From Herbiconiux oxytropis (lineage in GTDB: Bacteria > Actinomycetota > Actinomycetes > Actinomycetales > Microbacteriaceae), in the NCBI RefSeq assembly GCF_024979315.1, contig NZ_JANLCK010000002.1:186001-250000 (forward strand): 64,000 nt of DNA. The letters are read 5' to 3'. Made by a program: the position numbers and the translations under genes. A model generated the notes under the pieces. That model had not been told where the DNA came from and ran no database searches. It saw only the letters and a list, made by a program, of their open reading frames with translations. Of the stretch, positions 8,037 through 16,515 are shown in pieces. Position 1 is the stretch's first letter. Every line of letters starts with the position of its first letter.

Positions 8037-8809
8037 CCACACGAGAGCCGGTCCTCTCCGCGCGCGGGATCACCAAGCACTACGGGCACGTCCAGGCGCT
8101 GCGCGGCGTGGATCTCGACATCTATCCCGGCGAGGTCGTCGGCCTCGTCGGCGACAACGGCGCCGGCAAGTCGACCCTCATCGGGGTGCTCTCCGGCACG
8201 CACGCACCGAGCGAGGGCACCCTCGAGTTCGAGGGCCGCCCGGCGAACATGCACAGCCCGCTCGATGCTCGAGCCCTCGGCATCGAGACGGTCTACCAGG
8301 ATCTCGCCCTGGCTCCGGACCTGGCCGTCTGGGCCAACCTGTTCCTCGGGCGCGAGAAGCTCAAGAAGGGTCTCCTGGGGCGGCTCGGCTGGCTCGACCG
8401 CAAGGCCATGATCGACGAGGCCGAGGCGCAGCTGAAGCACACCCGCATCCGGATCGGTTCGACGCTCGGCCGGGCGAGCGCGCTCTCGGGCGGGCAGCGC
8501 CAGGCCATCGCCGTGGCGAGGGCGGTCTCCTGGGGTTCGAAGCTCGTGCTCATGGACGAGCCGACCGCGGCCCTCGGCGTGGAGCAGCAGCATCGGGTGG
8601 GGGAGCTCATCCAGAACGTCTCGGCCACAGGACTGCCGGTGCTCCTGATCAGCCACAACCTTCCGCAGGTGCGAGAGCTCTGCCACCGCGTGCTCGTGCT
8701 GCATCGCGGCCGCATCGTCGCCGACCTCGACCCCAAGGTGCACGGGGTCGAGGAGATGATCCGCTGGATCACCGGCGCCGCACTCGAGGAGCAGACCCAT
8801 GCCCGTTGA
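8033..8809 (+). CDS. Sugar ABC importer, single-domain ATPase
   Basis: A 258-aa ATPase of the carbohydrate uptake class 2 type. Walker A GDNGAGKST is at residues 40-48, the signature ALSGGQRQ near 152, and Walker B LVLMDEPTAAL near 175. The length fits one nucleotide-binding domain, as in FrcA-type systems, and not the duplicated 500-aa RbsA type. It would therefore work as a homodimer on the permease. The start overlaps the kinase stop (ATGA), and the permease start lies inside its 3-prime end. It powers import of the sugar handled by the neighbouring kinase. Confidence 0.92.
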   Translation: MTTREPVLSARGITKHYGHVQALRGVDLDIYPGEVVGLVGDNGAGKSTLIGVLSGTHAPSEGTLEFEGRPANMHSPLDARALGIETVYQDLALAPDLAVWANLFLGREKLKKGLLGRLGWLDRKAMIDEAEAQLKHTRIRIGSTLGRASALSGGQRQAIAVARAVSWGSKLVLMDEPTAALGVEQQHRVGELIQNVSATGLPVLLISHNLPQVRELCHRVLVLHRGRIVADLDPKVHGVEEMIRWITGAALEEQTHAR

Positions 8810-9890
8810 CACCACCGACCGTTCCACGACCCAGGGGAAGAACCCGATGTCCGCCACTTCGTTCACGACCTCCACCGACATGACCGGCTCAGAACAGCGA
8901 TCCGGCCTCAGCCGGTTCACCGGCCTCCTCGGGCGGGGCGACGGCGATGTCGCCCGTGTCCTGATCCTGCTGCTGCTCGTCGTGGTGCTCGGCCTGATCG
9001 CGCCGGCGTTCTTCTCGAAGGCCAGCTGGATCGCCACGTCGCAGTACTCCACCCAGATCGTCCTCCTCGCCATCGGCCAGGCCTTCGTCATCATCACGGG
9101 CGGCATCGATCTGTCGGTGGGCGCCGTGCTCGGCTGCTCCGCGATGATCTCGGCGGTCTCGATGAGATCGATGCTCGGCACCGGGATGGACGAGACGCTC
9201 ATCGTGGTGGTCGGCTTCGCCATCGGCGTGGGCAGCGCCGCCGTGATGGGGCTCGTGAACGGCCTCGTGATCACGAAGATGAAGATCACCCCTTTCATCG
9301 CGACCCTCGGCATGCTGGGGGTCGCGACCGGAGGGACGAACCTCATCAGTGGCGGATCGGAGATCGTCGAGCTCCCGGCTCAACTCAACACCGTGGGCAA
9401 CGCCACCGTCTTCGGCGGATGGCTGACGATCCCCGTGCTGGTCACGATCGTCGCCGCGGTCGTGGCCGGTCTCGTGCTCTCCCGCACCCGCTTCGGCATG
9501 CGCACCTACGCGATCGGCTCGAACGCGGCCGCCGCACGCCGGGCGGGCATCGGCGTCGACCGCCAGCTGATCAAGGTCTACGTGCTCTCCGGGGTCATGG
9601 CCGGCATCGCCGGAGTGCTCCTGATGTCCCGCTTCGTCGACGCCTCGCCCCTGGCCGGTGCCGACGCCGAGCTCGCGTCCATCGCCGCCGCCGTCATCGG
9701 CGGAGCGAGTCTCACGGGCGGCCGCGGGTCCATCCTCGGCGCCGTCATCGGTGCCGCGATCACGGCCACGCTGCAGACCGGGCTCATCCTCGCCGGGGTC
9801 GCCTCCTTCTGGCAGACCGTCGCCGTCGGGGTCATCATCGTGCTCGCCGTCTTCGGCGACCAGCTGCGGATCACGTTCTCCCGCGCCTGA
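8799..9890 (+). CDS. Sugar ABC importer permease (RbsC/FrcC family)
   Basis: A 363-aa integral membrane protein with a roughly 50-residue polar N-terminus and eight to ten hydrophobic segments. The family motif IITGGIDLSVGAVLG is at about residues 102-116. The ATG at 8799 overlaps the ATPase gene by 11 bp and is preceded by GAGGAG seven bases away. A later Met at residue 17 is possible. It is the only permease gene, so it is presumed to form a homodimer. Together with the ATPase and lipoprotein it makes a complete importer. Confidence 0.92.
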   Translation: MPVDTTDRSTTQGKNPMSATSFTTSTDMTGSEQRSGLSRFTGLLGRGDGDVARVLILLLLVVVLGLIAPAFFSKASWIATSQYSTQIVLLAIGQAFVIITGGIDLSVGAVLGCSAMISAVSMRSMLGTGMDETLIVVVGFAIGVGSAAVMGLVNGLVITKMKITPFIATLGMLGVATGGTNLISGGSEIVELPAQLNTVGNATVFGGWLTIPVLVTIVAAVVAGLVLSRTRFGMRTYAIGSNAAAARRAGIGVDRQLIKVYVLSGVMAGIAGVLLMSRFVDASPLAGADAELASIAAAVIGGASLTGGRGSILGAVIGAAITATLQTGLILAGVASFWQTVAVGVIIVLAVFGDQLRITFSRA

Positions 9891-9942
9891 ACCACCACTC
9901 CCCCACCGCGCCCGCGGCGGGGAACCCACCACACCCACCACC

Positions 9943-9960
9943 GGAGCCAATGGCGGCTCC
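9943..9960 (+). promoter_or_regulatory. Small intercistronic hairpin before the binding-protein gene
   Basis: GGAGCC and GGCTCC form a 6-bp stem with a 6-base loop just upstream of the AGGAGA site of the lipoprotein gene. Such stems often set higher expression of binding proteins than of permeases, but that is inference here. Confidence 0.35.
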
Positions 9961-9977
9961 AGACAGGAGATGCACCC

Positions 9978-11024
9978 ATGCACAGCACCCTTCCGCGTTC
10001 GGGCCGTCGAGTCCGTTCCGCACTCGCGATCGGCGCCTCCGTCGCGCTGCTCGCCGGCCTCTCGGCCTGCGTCGAGACGCCGGAGCAGGCGGCCGAGAAC
10101 GCCGCCGCGGAGAACGTCGACCAGGCGGCCTCCGGCGACCTGACCTTCTACCTCGTGCCCGGACTGACCACGCACCCCGCGTACCTCACGATGTACTGCG
10201 GTGCGCAGAAGCAGGCCGAGGAGCTCGGCGTGGGGATCGAGTACCAGGGGGCGACCACCTGGGATCCGTCGCAGCAGATTCCCGTGGTGCAGGCCCTGCT
10301 CGCGAAGGATCCCTCCGCGCTCATCCTCACCCCCACCGACGGCACGGCGCTCGCCCCCGTGGTGAAGCAGTACGTCAACGCCGGGATCCCGGTGATCGCC
10401 ACCGACACGACGCTCGCCGATCCCTCGGAGCTCACCGCGGAGATCACCTCGAGCAATGAGCAGGGTGGCGCCGCGGCGGCGGACGCGCTCGGCGAGTCGA
10501 TCGGCGGCACCGGCAGCGTGGCCATCATCAGCGGCGCTCCCGGCGCCACGACCGACGAGGCGCGGGTCAAGGGCTTCACCGACCGGATGGCCGCGGAGTT
10601 CCCCGATGTGAAGCTGCTCGAGATCCAGTACTCCAAGTCGAACATCTCGACCGCGGCCAGCCAGGTGCAGGCGCTCATCCTGGCCAACCCCGATCTCGCC
10701 GGAGTCTTCGGCGTGAACGGCAACTCCGCCACGGGCGCCGCCAACGCGATCGCCCAGGCGGGCAAGAAGGCCGACATCCACGTGGCGGGCTACGACGCCG
10801 AGCCGGCGACGGTGAAGCTGCTCGAGGACGGATCGATCGAGATCCTCGTGGTGCAGGACTTCCAGACCGAGGGCCGACTGGCCGTGCAGTACGCCTACGA
10901 CGCCGCCACGGGCAACGACAGCGATATCGTGCGCAACACCGAGCTCGAGAACGTGATCGCCACCACCGAGAACGCCAGCGACCCCGAGATCTCGAAGTAC
11001 TTCTACAAGGAGACCTGCGAGTAG
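9978..11024 (+). CDS. Sugar-binding lipoprotein of the ABC importer
   Basis: A 348-aa periplasmic-binding-protein type 1 (RbsB-like) protein. It has a lipoprotein signal with positive residues, a hydrophobic core and lipobox LSAC, making Cys31 the lipidated residue. The mature part has two alpha/beta lobes; DGTALAPVVKQYVNAGIPVIATDT is the interlobe region typical for ribose/galactose binders. It is anchored outside the membrane and delivers sugar to the permease. AGGAGA precedes the ATG. Last gene of the operon, followed by a strong convergent hairpin. The substrate cannot be read from sequence alone. Confidence 0.9.
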   Translation: MHSTLPRSGRRVRSALAIGASVALLAGLSACVETPEQAAENAAAENVDQAASGDLTFYLVPGLTTHPAYLTMYCGAQKQAEELGVGIEYQGATTWDPSQQIPVVQALLAKDPSALILTPTDGTALAPVVKQYVNAGIPVIATDTTLADPSELTAEITSSNEQGGAAAADALGESIGGTGSVAIISGAPGATTDEARVKGFTDRMAAEFPDVKLLEIQYSKSNISTAASQVQALILANPDLAGVFGVNGNSATGAANAIAQAGKKADIHVAGYDAEPATVKLLEDGSIEILVVQDFQTEGRLAVQYAYDAATGNDSDIVRNTELENVIATTENASDPEISKYFYKETCE

Positions 11025-11031
11025 TCCGCAA

Positions 11032-11088
11032 CACCGCGAGGCCCTGCCGACCCGCCCAGATCAGCGGGGGAGCAGGGCCTCCGCGGTG
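11032..11088. terminator. Bidirectional hairpin between binding-protein gene and sorC-type gene
   Basis: CACCGCGAGGCCCTGC (11032-11047) pairs with GCAGGGCCTCCGCGGTG (11072-11088), with one bulge. The right arm overlaps the last codons of the minus-strand regulator. Long GC-rich stem, no U-tract. Confidence 0.7.
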
Positions 11089-12005
11089 CGGGAGTCGGTG
11101 ACGAGGGTGCGCACGACGCCGCTGCGGAGGGCCGCACGGATGGCCGCCACCTTCTCGTCGCCCCCCGCGACCGCGACGACCTCGGGCACGCCCCGCAGCT
11201 CCGCCGCCGAGATGCCCACGGCCCGTTCGAGGGCGGGCGAATGCAGCTCACTGCCGTCGGCGTCGAAGACGATCGTGCAGACATCGGCGGCGGCACCGCG
11301 GGACTCGAGGTCGGCGCGTTCGGCGTCGGTGAACTCCCCGTGGAGGGACGACTTGGGCGGGTTCCAGGAGCCGATGCCCACGAGGGCGATCGAGAGCCGG
11401 CTGAAGCGCCCCGTGGCATCCGCGAGGCTCGGATCTGCGCGGAGCTCCTCGGCCATCGTCGCCGTGCGCACGAGCAGCGGGGCGTGCAGCGGGAAGGCCC
11501 GGCCGCCGGTCTTGCGGGTGAGGCGGCGCACGAGCTCCACGCCCGAGACGTCCATCTGCGCGGCGCGCACACCGCCGACCATCTGCACCACCTCGGCCGG
11601 GGCGAGGGTCGTGACGGCATCGACGAACGCCGTGAGGCTCGAGCCCCACGAGATGCCGAGCACGTCGTCGGCGCCGACGATCCCGGCGAGGTACTGGGCC
11701 GCGGCGTCGCCGATCAGGGCGCCCGTCGCATCCGGGGCCGCCTCGATGGCGCGCACGACGATGGCGCGCTGGATGCCGAAGGCGCGCGAGAGCTCCTCGC
11801 CGAGTGGGAGGTCGATGTCGGCCGGCATGTCGACCGAGATACGCACGATGCCGCTCGCCTTGGCCTCGTCGAGCAGGCGCGCGACCTTGAAGCGTGAGAT
11901 GCCGAGCTCGTCGGCGATCTCGTTCTTCTGCTTGTCGTCGATGTAGTAGCGGCGCGCCACGATGGCAGCCTCGAGCGAGACGGCGGGGCGGTCCTGACCG
12001 AGCAA
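11061..12005 (-). CDS. SorC/DeoR-family transcriptional regulator
   Basis: A 314-aa SorC-type regulator. The N-terminal helix-turn-helix is at about residues 15-50 (KNEIADELGISRFKVARLLDEA). A sugar-phosphate isomerase-like effector domain follows, with the GISWGSSLTAF phosphate-loop region near residue 118. Family members (SorC, LsrR, CggR) respond to phosphorylated sugars. It is divergent from the E2-E1-transaldolase operon, with TGAGC-based dyads over the operon's +1 region, and therefore probably controls it. The effector is unknown, possibly a phosphoketose made by the neighbouring kinase. Confidence 0.87.
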   Translation of the reverse strand: MLGQDRPAVSLEAAIVARRYYIDDKQKNEIADELGISRFKVARLLDEAKASGIVRISVDMPADIDLPLGEELSRAFGIQRAIVVRAIEAAPDATGALIGDAAAQYLAGIVGADDVLGISWGSSLTAFVDAVTTLAPAEVVQMVGGVRAAQMDVSGVELVRRLTRKTGGRAFPLHAPLLVRTATMAEELRADPSLADATGRFSRLSIALVGIGSWNPPKSSLHGEFTDAERADLESRGAAADVCTIVFDADGSELHSPALERAVGISAAELRGVPEVVAVAGGDEKVAAIRAALRSGVVRTLVTDSRTAEALLPR

Positions 12006-12035
12006 CGCTTCCTCCCGAGTTCTCCGGATCGACCT

Positions 12036-12064
12036 TTGACGCGATCCGGATGCCAGTGTACTGT
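12036..12064 (+). promoter_or_regulatory. Promoter of the E2-E1-transaldolase operon
   Basis: TTGACG (12036-12041) and TACTGT (12059-12064) are 17 bp apart, the optimal sigma-70 spacing. This is one of the few recognisable -35/-10 pairs in the window. It leaves a leader of roughly 50 bases before the E2 gene. Confidence 0.65.
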
Positions 12065-12103
12065 GAGCGTGTGCTCATAGGAGCGCACACTTCACTTTTG
12101 AGC
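12064..12103. promoter_or_regulatory. Candidate SorC-type operators
   Basis: TGAGC occurs at 12064-12068 and 12099-12103, with its inverse GCTCA at 12073-12077. The first pair forms the dyad TGAGC-GTGT-GCTCA, which overlaps the last base of the -10 and the transcription start. A second dyad, GTGTGC...GCACAC, overlaps it. The positions fit repression of the E2 operon. Confidence 0.5.
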
Positions 12104-12123
12104 AGACTATGGAACGGAGAGCG

Positions 12124-13326
12124 ATGTCGATCGACGTTCGTGTCCCCACCACCGGCAACGCGGGCGAAGACGCTGTCATCGTCGACTGGAACGTCTCGGT
12201 GGGTTCGCAGGTCAGCGCGGGCGACGTGCTCGTGACCCTCGAGACCGCCAAGGCGACCATCGAGGTCGAAGCGCCCGAGGGCGGCGAGGTGCTCAGCATC
12301 CTGTTCGACTCCGGCGACGAGGTGCCCGAGCACGAGGTGCTCGCCGTGCTCGGTGCGGCCGGCGAGGTCGTCGCCGAAGCCGGTCCCGCCTCCGACGCCG
12401 ACGATCCCGGCGCCACCGCACCGGCCGAGCCGTCGCCGGCCGTGTCCATCGTGGTCGAGCCGTCGACCTCCACGCGTGACGACCGCCAGAAGGCATCTCC
12501 GAGAGCGCGGATCCTGGCGCAAAGGAACGGTGTGGATCTATCGACCGTCACCGGATCGGGCCCCGGCGGACGGATCATCATCGTCGACGTGCTCGCGGCG
12601 AAGAAGGCAGTGACTCCTCCGACGATCGAGAAGCCTGCCGCTCCCGACGCGGAGTTCGATCTCGTGCCCGTGCGCGGCGCCCGCAAGGTCACGGCCCAGC
12701 GGATGCACGCCTCGCTCGCCGGCACCGCCCAGGTCACGCTCACCCGCTATGCCGACGCCACCGCGCTGCTCGCCTTCGTGAAGCGCCTCCGCGGTGTCAC
12801 CGAATCGCAGGGGCTGCCGAAGATCGGCGTCAACGACCTCGTGCTGTTCGCCACCGCGAAGGCCGTGGCGAGGCATCCGGAAGCCAACTCGGTGTTCGAC
12901 TGGGAGGGCATCCGCCAGTACCGCTCGGTGCACCTCGGCTTCGCGGTCGACACAGGACAGGCGCTGCTCGTGCCCGTCATCCCGAACGCGGATTCGCTCA
13001 GCATCGCGCAGGTCGCCGCGGCCGCGAAGGGCGCCATCGAGAAGGCCCGCGCTGGAAAGCTCACCACCCCCGAGATGGAGGGCGGCACCTTCACGGTCTC
13101 GAACCTCGGCTCGCTCGGCGTGCACTGGTTCACGCCGGTGCTCAACACACCGCAGAGCTGCATCCTCGGTGTGGGGGCGGCGCACCAGACGCACCCCGAG
13201 GCGCCGAGCCTGCTGCCGCTCTCGCTCACGTTCGACCACCGCGCCCTCGACGGCGCCGCGGCCGCCACCGTGCTCGCGGCCATCGCGCAGGCGATCGAGA
13301 CGGTCGACATCCTCTCGGCCCTCTGA
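12124..13326 (+). CDS. Dihydrolipoamide acyltransferase (E2) of a 2-oxoacid/acetoin dehydrogenase-type complex
   Basis: A 400-aa E2 subunit. A single lipoyl domain (residues 1-75) carries the lipoylated lysine Lys43 in ETAKA. An E3/E1 peripheral-subunit-binding domain (about 120-155, with SPRARILAQRNGVDL) and a C-terminal catalytic domain ending with FDHRALDG (His372, Asp376) follow. It transfers an acyl group from lipoamide to CoA. The ATG at 12124 is chosen because GGAGA lies three to four bases upstream of it; an earlier in-frame ATG at 12109 would include this site. It leads the operon with fused E1 and two transaldolases. No E3 gene is nearby, so the housekeeping one must be used. Confidence 0.88.
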   Translation: MSIDVRVPTTGNAGEDAVIVDWNVSVGSQVSAGDVLVTLETAKATIEVEAPEGGEVLSILFDSGDEVPEHEVLAVLGAAGEVVAEAGPASDADDPGATAPAEPSPAVSIVVEPSTSTRDDRQKASPRARILAQRNGVDLSTVTGSGPGGRIIIVDVLAAKKAVTPPTIEKPAAPDAEFDLVPVRGARKVTAQRMHASLAGTAQVTLTRYADATALLAFVKRLRGVTESQGLPKIGVNDLVLFATAKAVARHPEANSVFDWEGIRQYRSVHLGFAVDTGQALLVPVIPNADSLSIAQVAAAAKGAIEKARAGKLTTPEMEGGTFTVSNLGSLGVHWFTPVLNTPQSCILGVGAAHQTHPEAPSLLPLSLTFDHRALDGAAAATVLAAIAQAIETVDILSAL

Positions 13327-13379
13327 CGGCCACCCCTCTTCTCACCCTGAAGTCTTCTACCTGAAGGACACGACGAACC

Positions 13380-15857
13380 ATGGCTAAAGAGCTCCTCATC
13401 GACCCGGCCACCACACGCAGCCGGTCGGAGCTGACCTTCGACTCGATCCAGGTCAACACCTACGCACCAGACCTCGCCGCCGAGCGTGCGCTGCACGGCG
13501 ACGAGGCCCTCCTGCGCATCGGCCGCGACATGATCCTCGTGCGCGAGTTCGAGCTCATGCTGCAGGCCATCAAGCGGGACGGCTCGTACAAGGGCATCGA
13601 CTACGTGCACGCCGGGCCCGCCCACCTCTCGATCGGCCAGGAGGCCGCGGCCGTCGGCCAGGCCTTCACGCTCGGCGCCGTCGACAAGGTGTTCGGCAGC
13701 CACCGCAGCCACGGCGAGGTCATCGCGAAGGGCCTCTCGGCCATCCACTCGACCCCGCGGCCCGAGCTCGACGAGGCCTTCCGCACCTGGTCGGAGGGTG
13801 CCATCTGGAACGTGGTGCAGGATCGCCTCGCCTCCGACGACCCCGAGCAGCAGGCCATCGACTACCTGCTCTACGGCATGACCGCCGAGACCTTCGGCCG
13901 CCGCACGGGCTTCAACCGAGGGCTCGGCGGCAGCATGCACGCCTTCTTCCCGCCGCTCGGCATCTACCCGAACAACGCCATCGTGGGCGGATCGGGTCCG
14001 CTCGCCACCGGCGCGGCGCTCTACAACCGCCTGCAGGCGAAGCCCGGCATCGTGGTGGCCTCGATCGGCGACGCCGCCACGGGAACGGGCCCCGTCTGGG
14101 AGTCGTTCAACTTCGCCGGCATGGCGCAGCTGCACACTCTCATGGACGAGAAGCACCGCGGCGGACTCCCCGTGGTCTTCTTCATCGTGAACAACTTCTA
14201 CGGCATGGGCGGCCAGACCATCGGCGAGACCATGGCCTACGACCGCCTGGCCCGCATCGGCGCGGGGATCAACGCCCAGAACATGCACGCGCAGACGATC
14301 GACGGCAACAACCCGCTCGCCGTGATCGAAGCCATGACGGTGGCCCGCCAGCACCTCGAGGCGGGCGACGGCCCCGTGCTGATCGACTGCCAGACCTACC
14401 GCCAGTCGGGGCACTCCCCCTCTGACGCGTCGTCGTACCGGACGAAGGACGAGCTCGACCTCTGGGCCTCGCACGATCCGATCGACACCTATTTCGCTCG
14501 CCTGACGGACGGTGGCGTGGTGGCCGCCGGCCGTCAGGCCGAGCTCAAGACCTGGGCCGAGGAGCGCATCGCCGCCTCGCTCGAGGTCGCCATCGACGCC
14601 TCGGTGTCGCCGCGGCTGTCGCTTCGCCGCGACCCCGCCGTGATGGCGGAGCTCACCTTCAACAACACCTCGATCGACCTCGCCGACGCCCCTGCCGGCG
14701 AGACCTCCGTGCCGGTGTCCGAACTCCCGCACCTGCAGTCCCTCGCCCGCAAGTCGCGGTCCGGACTCTCCGACGGCCCCGGCAGCAAGCCCTTCTCGGG
14801 TGCCAAGGCCATCACGTTCCGCGACGCGCTGTTCGAGACGATCGTGCACCACGCCGCCGCAGACGACCGGCTCGCGATGTGGGGCGAGGAGAACCGCGAC
14901 TGGGGCGGATCGTTCGGCGTCTACCGCGGACTCACCGAGCTGCTGCCCCGCCACCGCCTGTTCAACTCCCCCATCTCGGAGGCCGCGATCGTGGGCGCCG
15001 GCGTCGGTTACGCCCTCTCCGGCGGCCGCGCGATGGTCGAGCTCATGTACGCCGACTTCATCGGGCGGGCCGGCGACGAGATCTTCAACCAGATGGCGAA
15101 GTGGCAGCCCATGTCGGGCGGCCTCGCGACCGTGCCGATGGTGCTGCGCGTCTCGGTGGGCGCCAAGTACGGCGCCCAGCACTCGCAGGACTGGAGTTCG
15201 ATGGTGGCGGGTGTGCCCGGCCTCAAGGTGGTCTTCCCGGCCACCGCTCACGACGCGAAGGGCCTGCTGGCCTCGGCCCTCGCCGGCAACGACCCCGTCG
15301 TGTTCTTCGAGAGCCAGCGGCTCTACGACACGGTCGAGACCGTCTACCCCGAGGGTGTGCCGGCCGAGTACTACCAGACGCCCATAGGCGTGCCCCACGT
15401 GGTGCGGGAGGGCTCGGATCTCACGATCCTGTCGGTGGGGGCGGTGCTCTCGCGCTCGCTCGAGGCCGCCGCAGCGCTGTCGTCGCAGTACGGGATCGAG
15501 ACCGAGGTCATCGACGCTCGCTCCCTCGTGCCGTTCGAGTACGACCTGCTCCTGGAATCGGTCGCCAAGACCGGTCGCCTCGTCTGCGTCTCCGACGCCA
15601 ACCTCCGCGGCAGCTGGCTCAACACCGTGGCCGCGACCGTCACGACCGAGGCCTTCGACGACCTCGACGCCCCCGTCGTGGTGCTCGGCGCCCGCAACTG
15701 GATCGCGCCTCCCGCAGAACTCGAGTGGGACTTCTTCGTGACCCCCGCCGACATCGTCGACGCCGTGCACACCCGCATCGTGCCGCTCCCCGGCCACGAG
15801 GTGCAGGACGGCCCCGGCGCCGAGGGCACCCTCGACGAGTCCGCGCGGGGCATCTGA
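13380..15857 (+). CDS. Fused alpha-beta E1 component of a thiamine-diphosphate dehydrogenase complex
   Basis: An 825-aa fusion of E1 alpha (about residues 40-400) and E1 beta (about 480-810). The alpha part has the thiamine-diphosphate motif beginning SIGDAATG near residue 229 and ending in NN near 270. The beta part starts with ITFRDALFETI and has the GEENRDWGGSFGVYRG region of the transketolase-like beta subunits. Such enzymes decarboxylate 2-oxoacids or cleave acetoin-like ketols and reductively acylate E2 lipoate. Pyruvate and branched-chain complexes are usually not embedded in sugar operons, so the substrate here may be unusual. GAAGGA precedes the ATG. Its stop shares one base with the next ATG. 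Confidence 0.85.
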   Translation: MAKELLIDPATTRSRSELTFDSIQVNTYAPDLAAERALHGDEALLRIGRDMILVREFELMLQAIKRDGSYKGIDYVHAGPAHLSIGQEAAAVGQAFTLGAVDKVFGSHRSHGEVIAKGLSAIHSTPRPELDEAFRTWSEGAIWNVVQDRLASDDPEQQAIDYLLYGMTAETFGRRTGFNRGLGGSMHAFFPPLGIYPNNAIVGGSGPLATGAALYNRLQAKPGIVVASIGDAATGTGPVWESFNFAGMAQLHTLMDEKHRGGLPVVFFIVNNFYGMGGQTIGETMAYDRLARIGAGINAQNMHAQTIDGNNPLAVIEAMTVARQHLEAGDGPVLIDCQTYRQSGHSPSDASSYRTKDELDLWASHDPIDTYFARLTDGGVVAAGRQAELKTWAEERIAASLEVAIDASVSPRLSLRRDPAVMAELTFNNTSIDLADAPAGETSVPVSELPHLQSLARKSRSGLSDGPGSKPFSGAKAITFRDALFETIVHHAAADDRLAMWGEENRDWGGSFGVYRGLTELLPRHRLFNSPISEAAIVGAGVGYALSGGRAMVELMYADFIGRAGDEIFNQMAKWQPMSGGLATVPMVLRVSVGAKYGAQHSQDWSSMVAGVPGLKVVFPATAHDAKGLLASALAGNDPVVFFESQRLYDTVETVYPEGVPAEYYQTPIGVPHVVREGSDLTILSVGAVLSRSLEAAAALSSQYGIETEVIDARSLVPFEYDLLLESVAKTGRLVCVSDANLRGSWLNTVAATVTTEAFDDLDAPVVVLGARNWIAPPAELEWDFFVTPADIVDAVHTRIVPLPGHEVQDGPGAEGTLDESARGI

Positions 15858-16507
15858 TGCCCGCCTTCTACATCGACAGCGCCGACCGCGCCGAGGTCGA
15901 GCGGCTGCTGGCCACGGGCCTGGCGGCCGGTGTCACCACGAACCCCGCCATCCTCGACAAGGCGGGGCTCGGCAGTCGTGACATCCCGTCGATCGTGGGC
16001 TGGGCCACCGAGGCCGGTGCGAAGCGCGTGTTCGTGCAGTCGTGGGGGCGCTCGGCCGCCGAGATCGCCGACCGCGGTGCCTCGTTCCGGGCGCTCGGCG
16101 AGAACGTCGTCGTCAAGGTCACCGCGTCCCGCGAGGGCATCGAAGCTGCCAGGCAGCTCTCGGGGGGCGGGGAGGTGCTTGTGACCGCCGTCTTCGCGGC
16201 CACACAGGTGCTGCCGGTCATGGCCTCCGGCGCTGCCTTCCTCGCTCCCTTCGTGGGGCGGATGATCGCGGCCGGCCGCGACGGCATCGGCGAGATCGTC
16301 TCGATGCAGAGTGCCATCGACGCCACCGGGTCCGCGCTCCAGCTGCTCGCCGGGAGCCTGCGCACCCCGGAGCAGATCCTCGAGCTGGCCTCCGCCGGTG
16401 TTCGCAACTTCACCTTCGGGCCACCCGTGTGGGACCTGTTCTTCACCGACGAGCTCACCGCGGGCTCGGTGGAGCAGTTCCACGAGCTCGCCTCGAGCAC
16501 CGTCTGA
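15857..16507 (+). CDS. Transaldolase / fructose-6-phosphate aldolase family protein 1
   Basis: A 216-aa TIM-barrel protein of the small transaldolase (FSA/TalC-like) class. It shows the early TTNPAIL motif (residues 27-33) and the Schiff-base lysine Lys87 in VVVKV. The length matches the decameric FSA subfamily and is much shorter than classical TalB. It would cleave or form a C-C bond between a three-carbon ketone unit and an aldehyde phosphate. It is translationally coupled to E1 (TGATG) and followed eight bases later by a paralogue. Pairing two such enzymes suggests two different substrates or a hetero-oligomer. Confidence 0.82.
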   Translation: MPAFYIDSADRAEVERLLATGLAAGVTTNPAILDKAGLGSRDIPSIVGWATEAGAKRVFVQSWGRSAAEIADRGASFRALGENVVVKVTASREGIEAARQLSGGGEVLVTAVFAATQVLPVMASGAAFLAPFVGRMIAAGRDGIGEIVSMQSAIDATGSALQLLAGSLRTPEQILELASAGVRNFTFGPPVWDLFFTDELTAGSVEQFHELASSTV

Positions 16508-16515
16508 GGCCGGCC

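Noticed and set aside
12747-15797. A 1016-codon minus-strand frame opposite the E1/E2 genes
   Set aside because: It mirrors strongly coding plus-strand genes and has shadow composition (Arg, Gly, His, Val); no domain or start signal.
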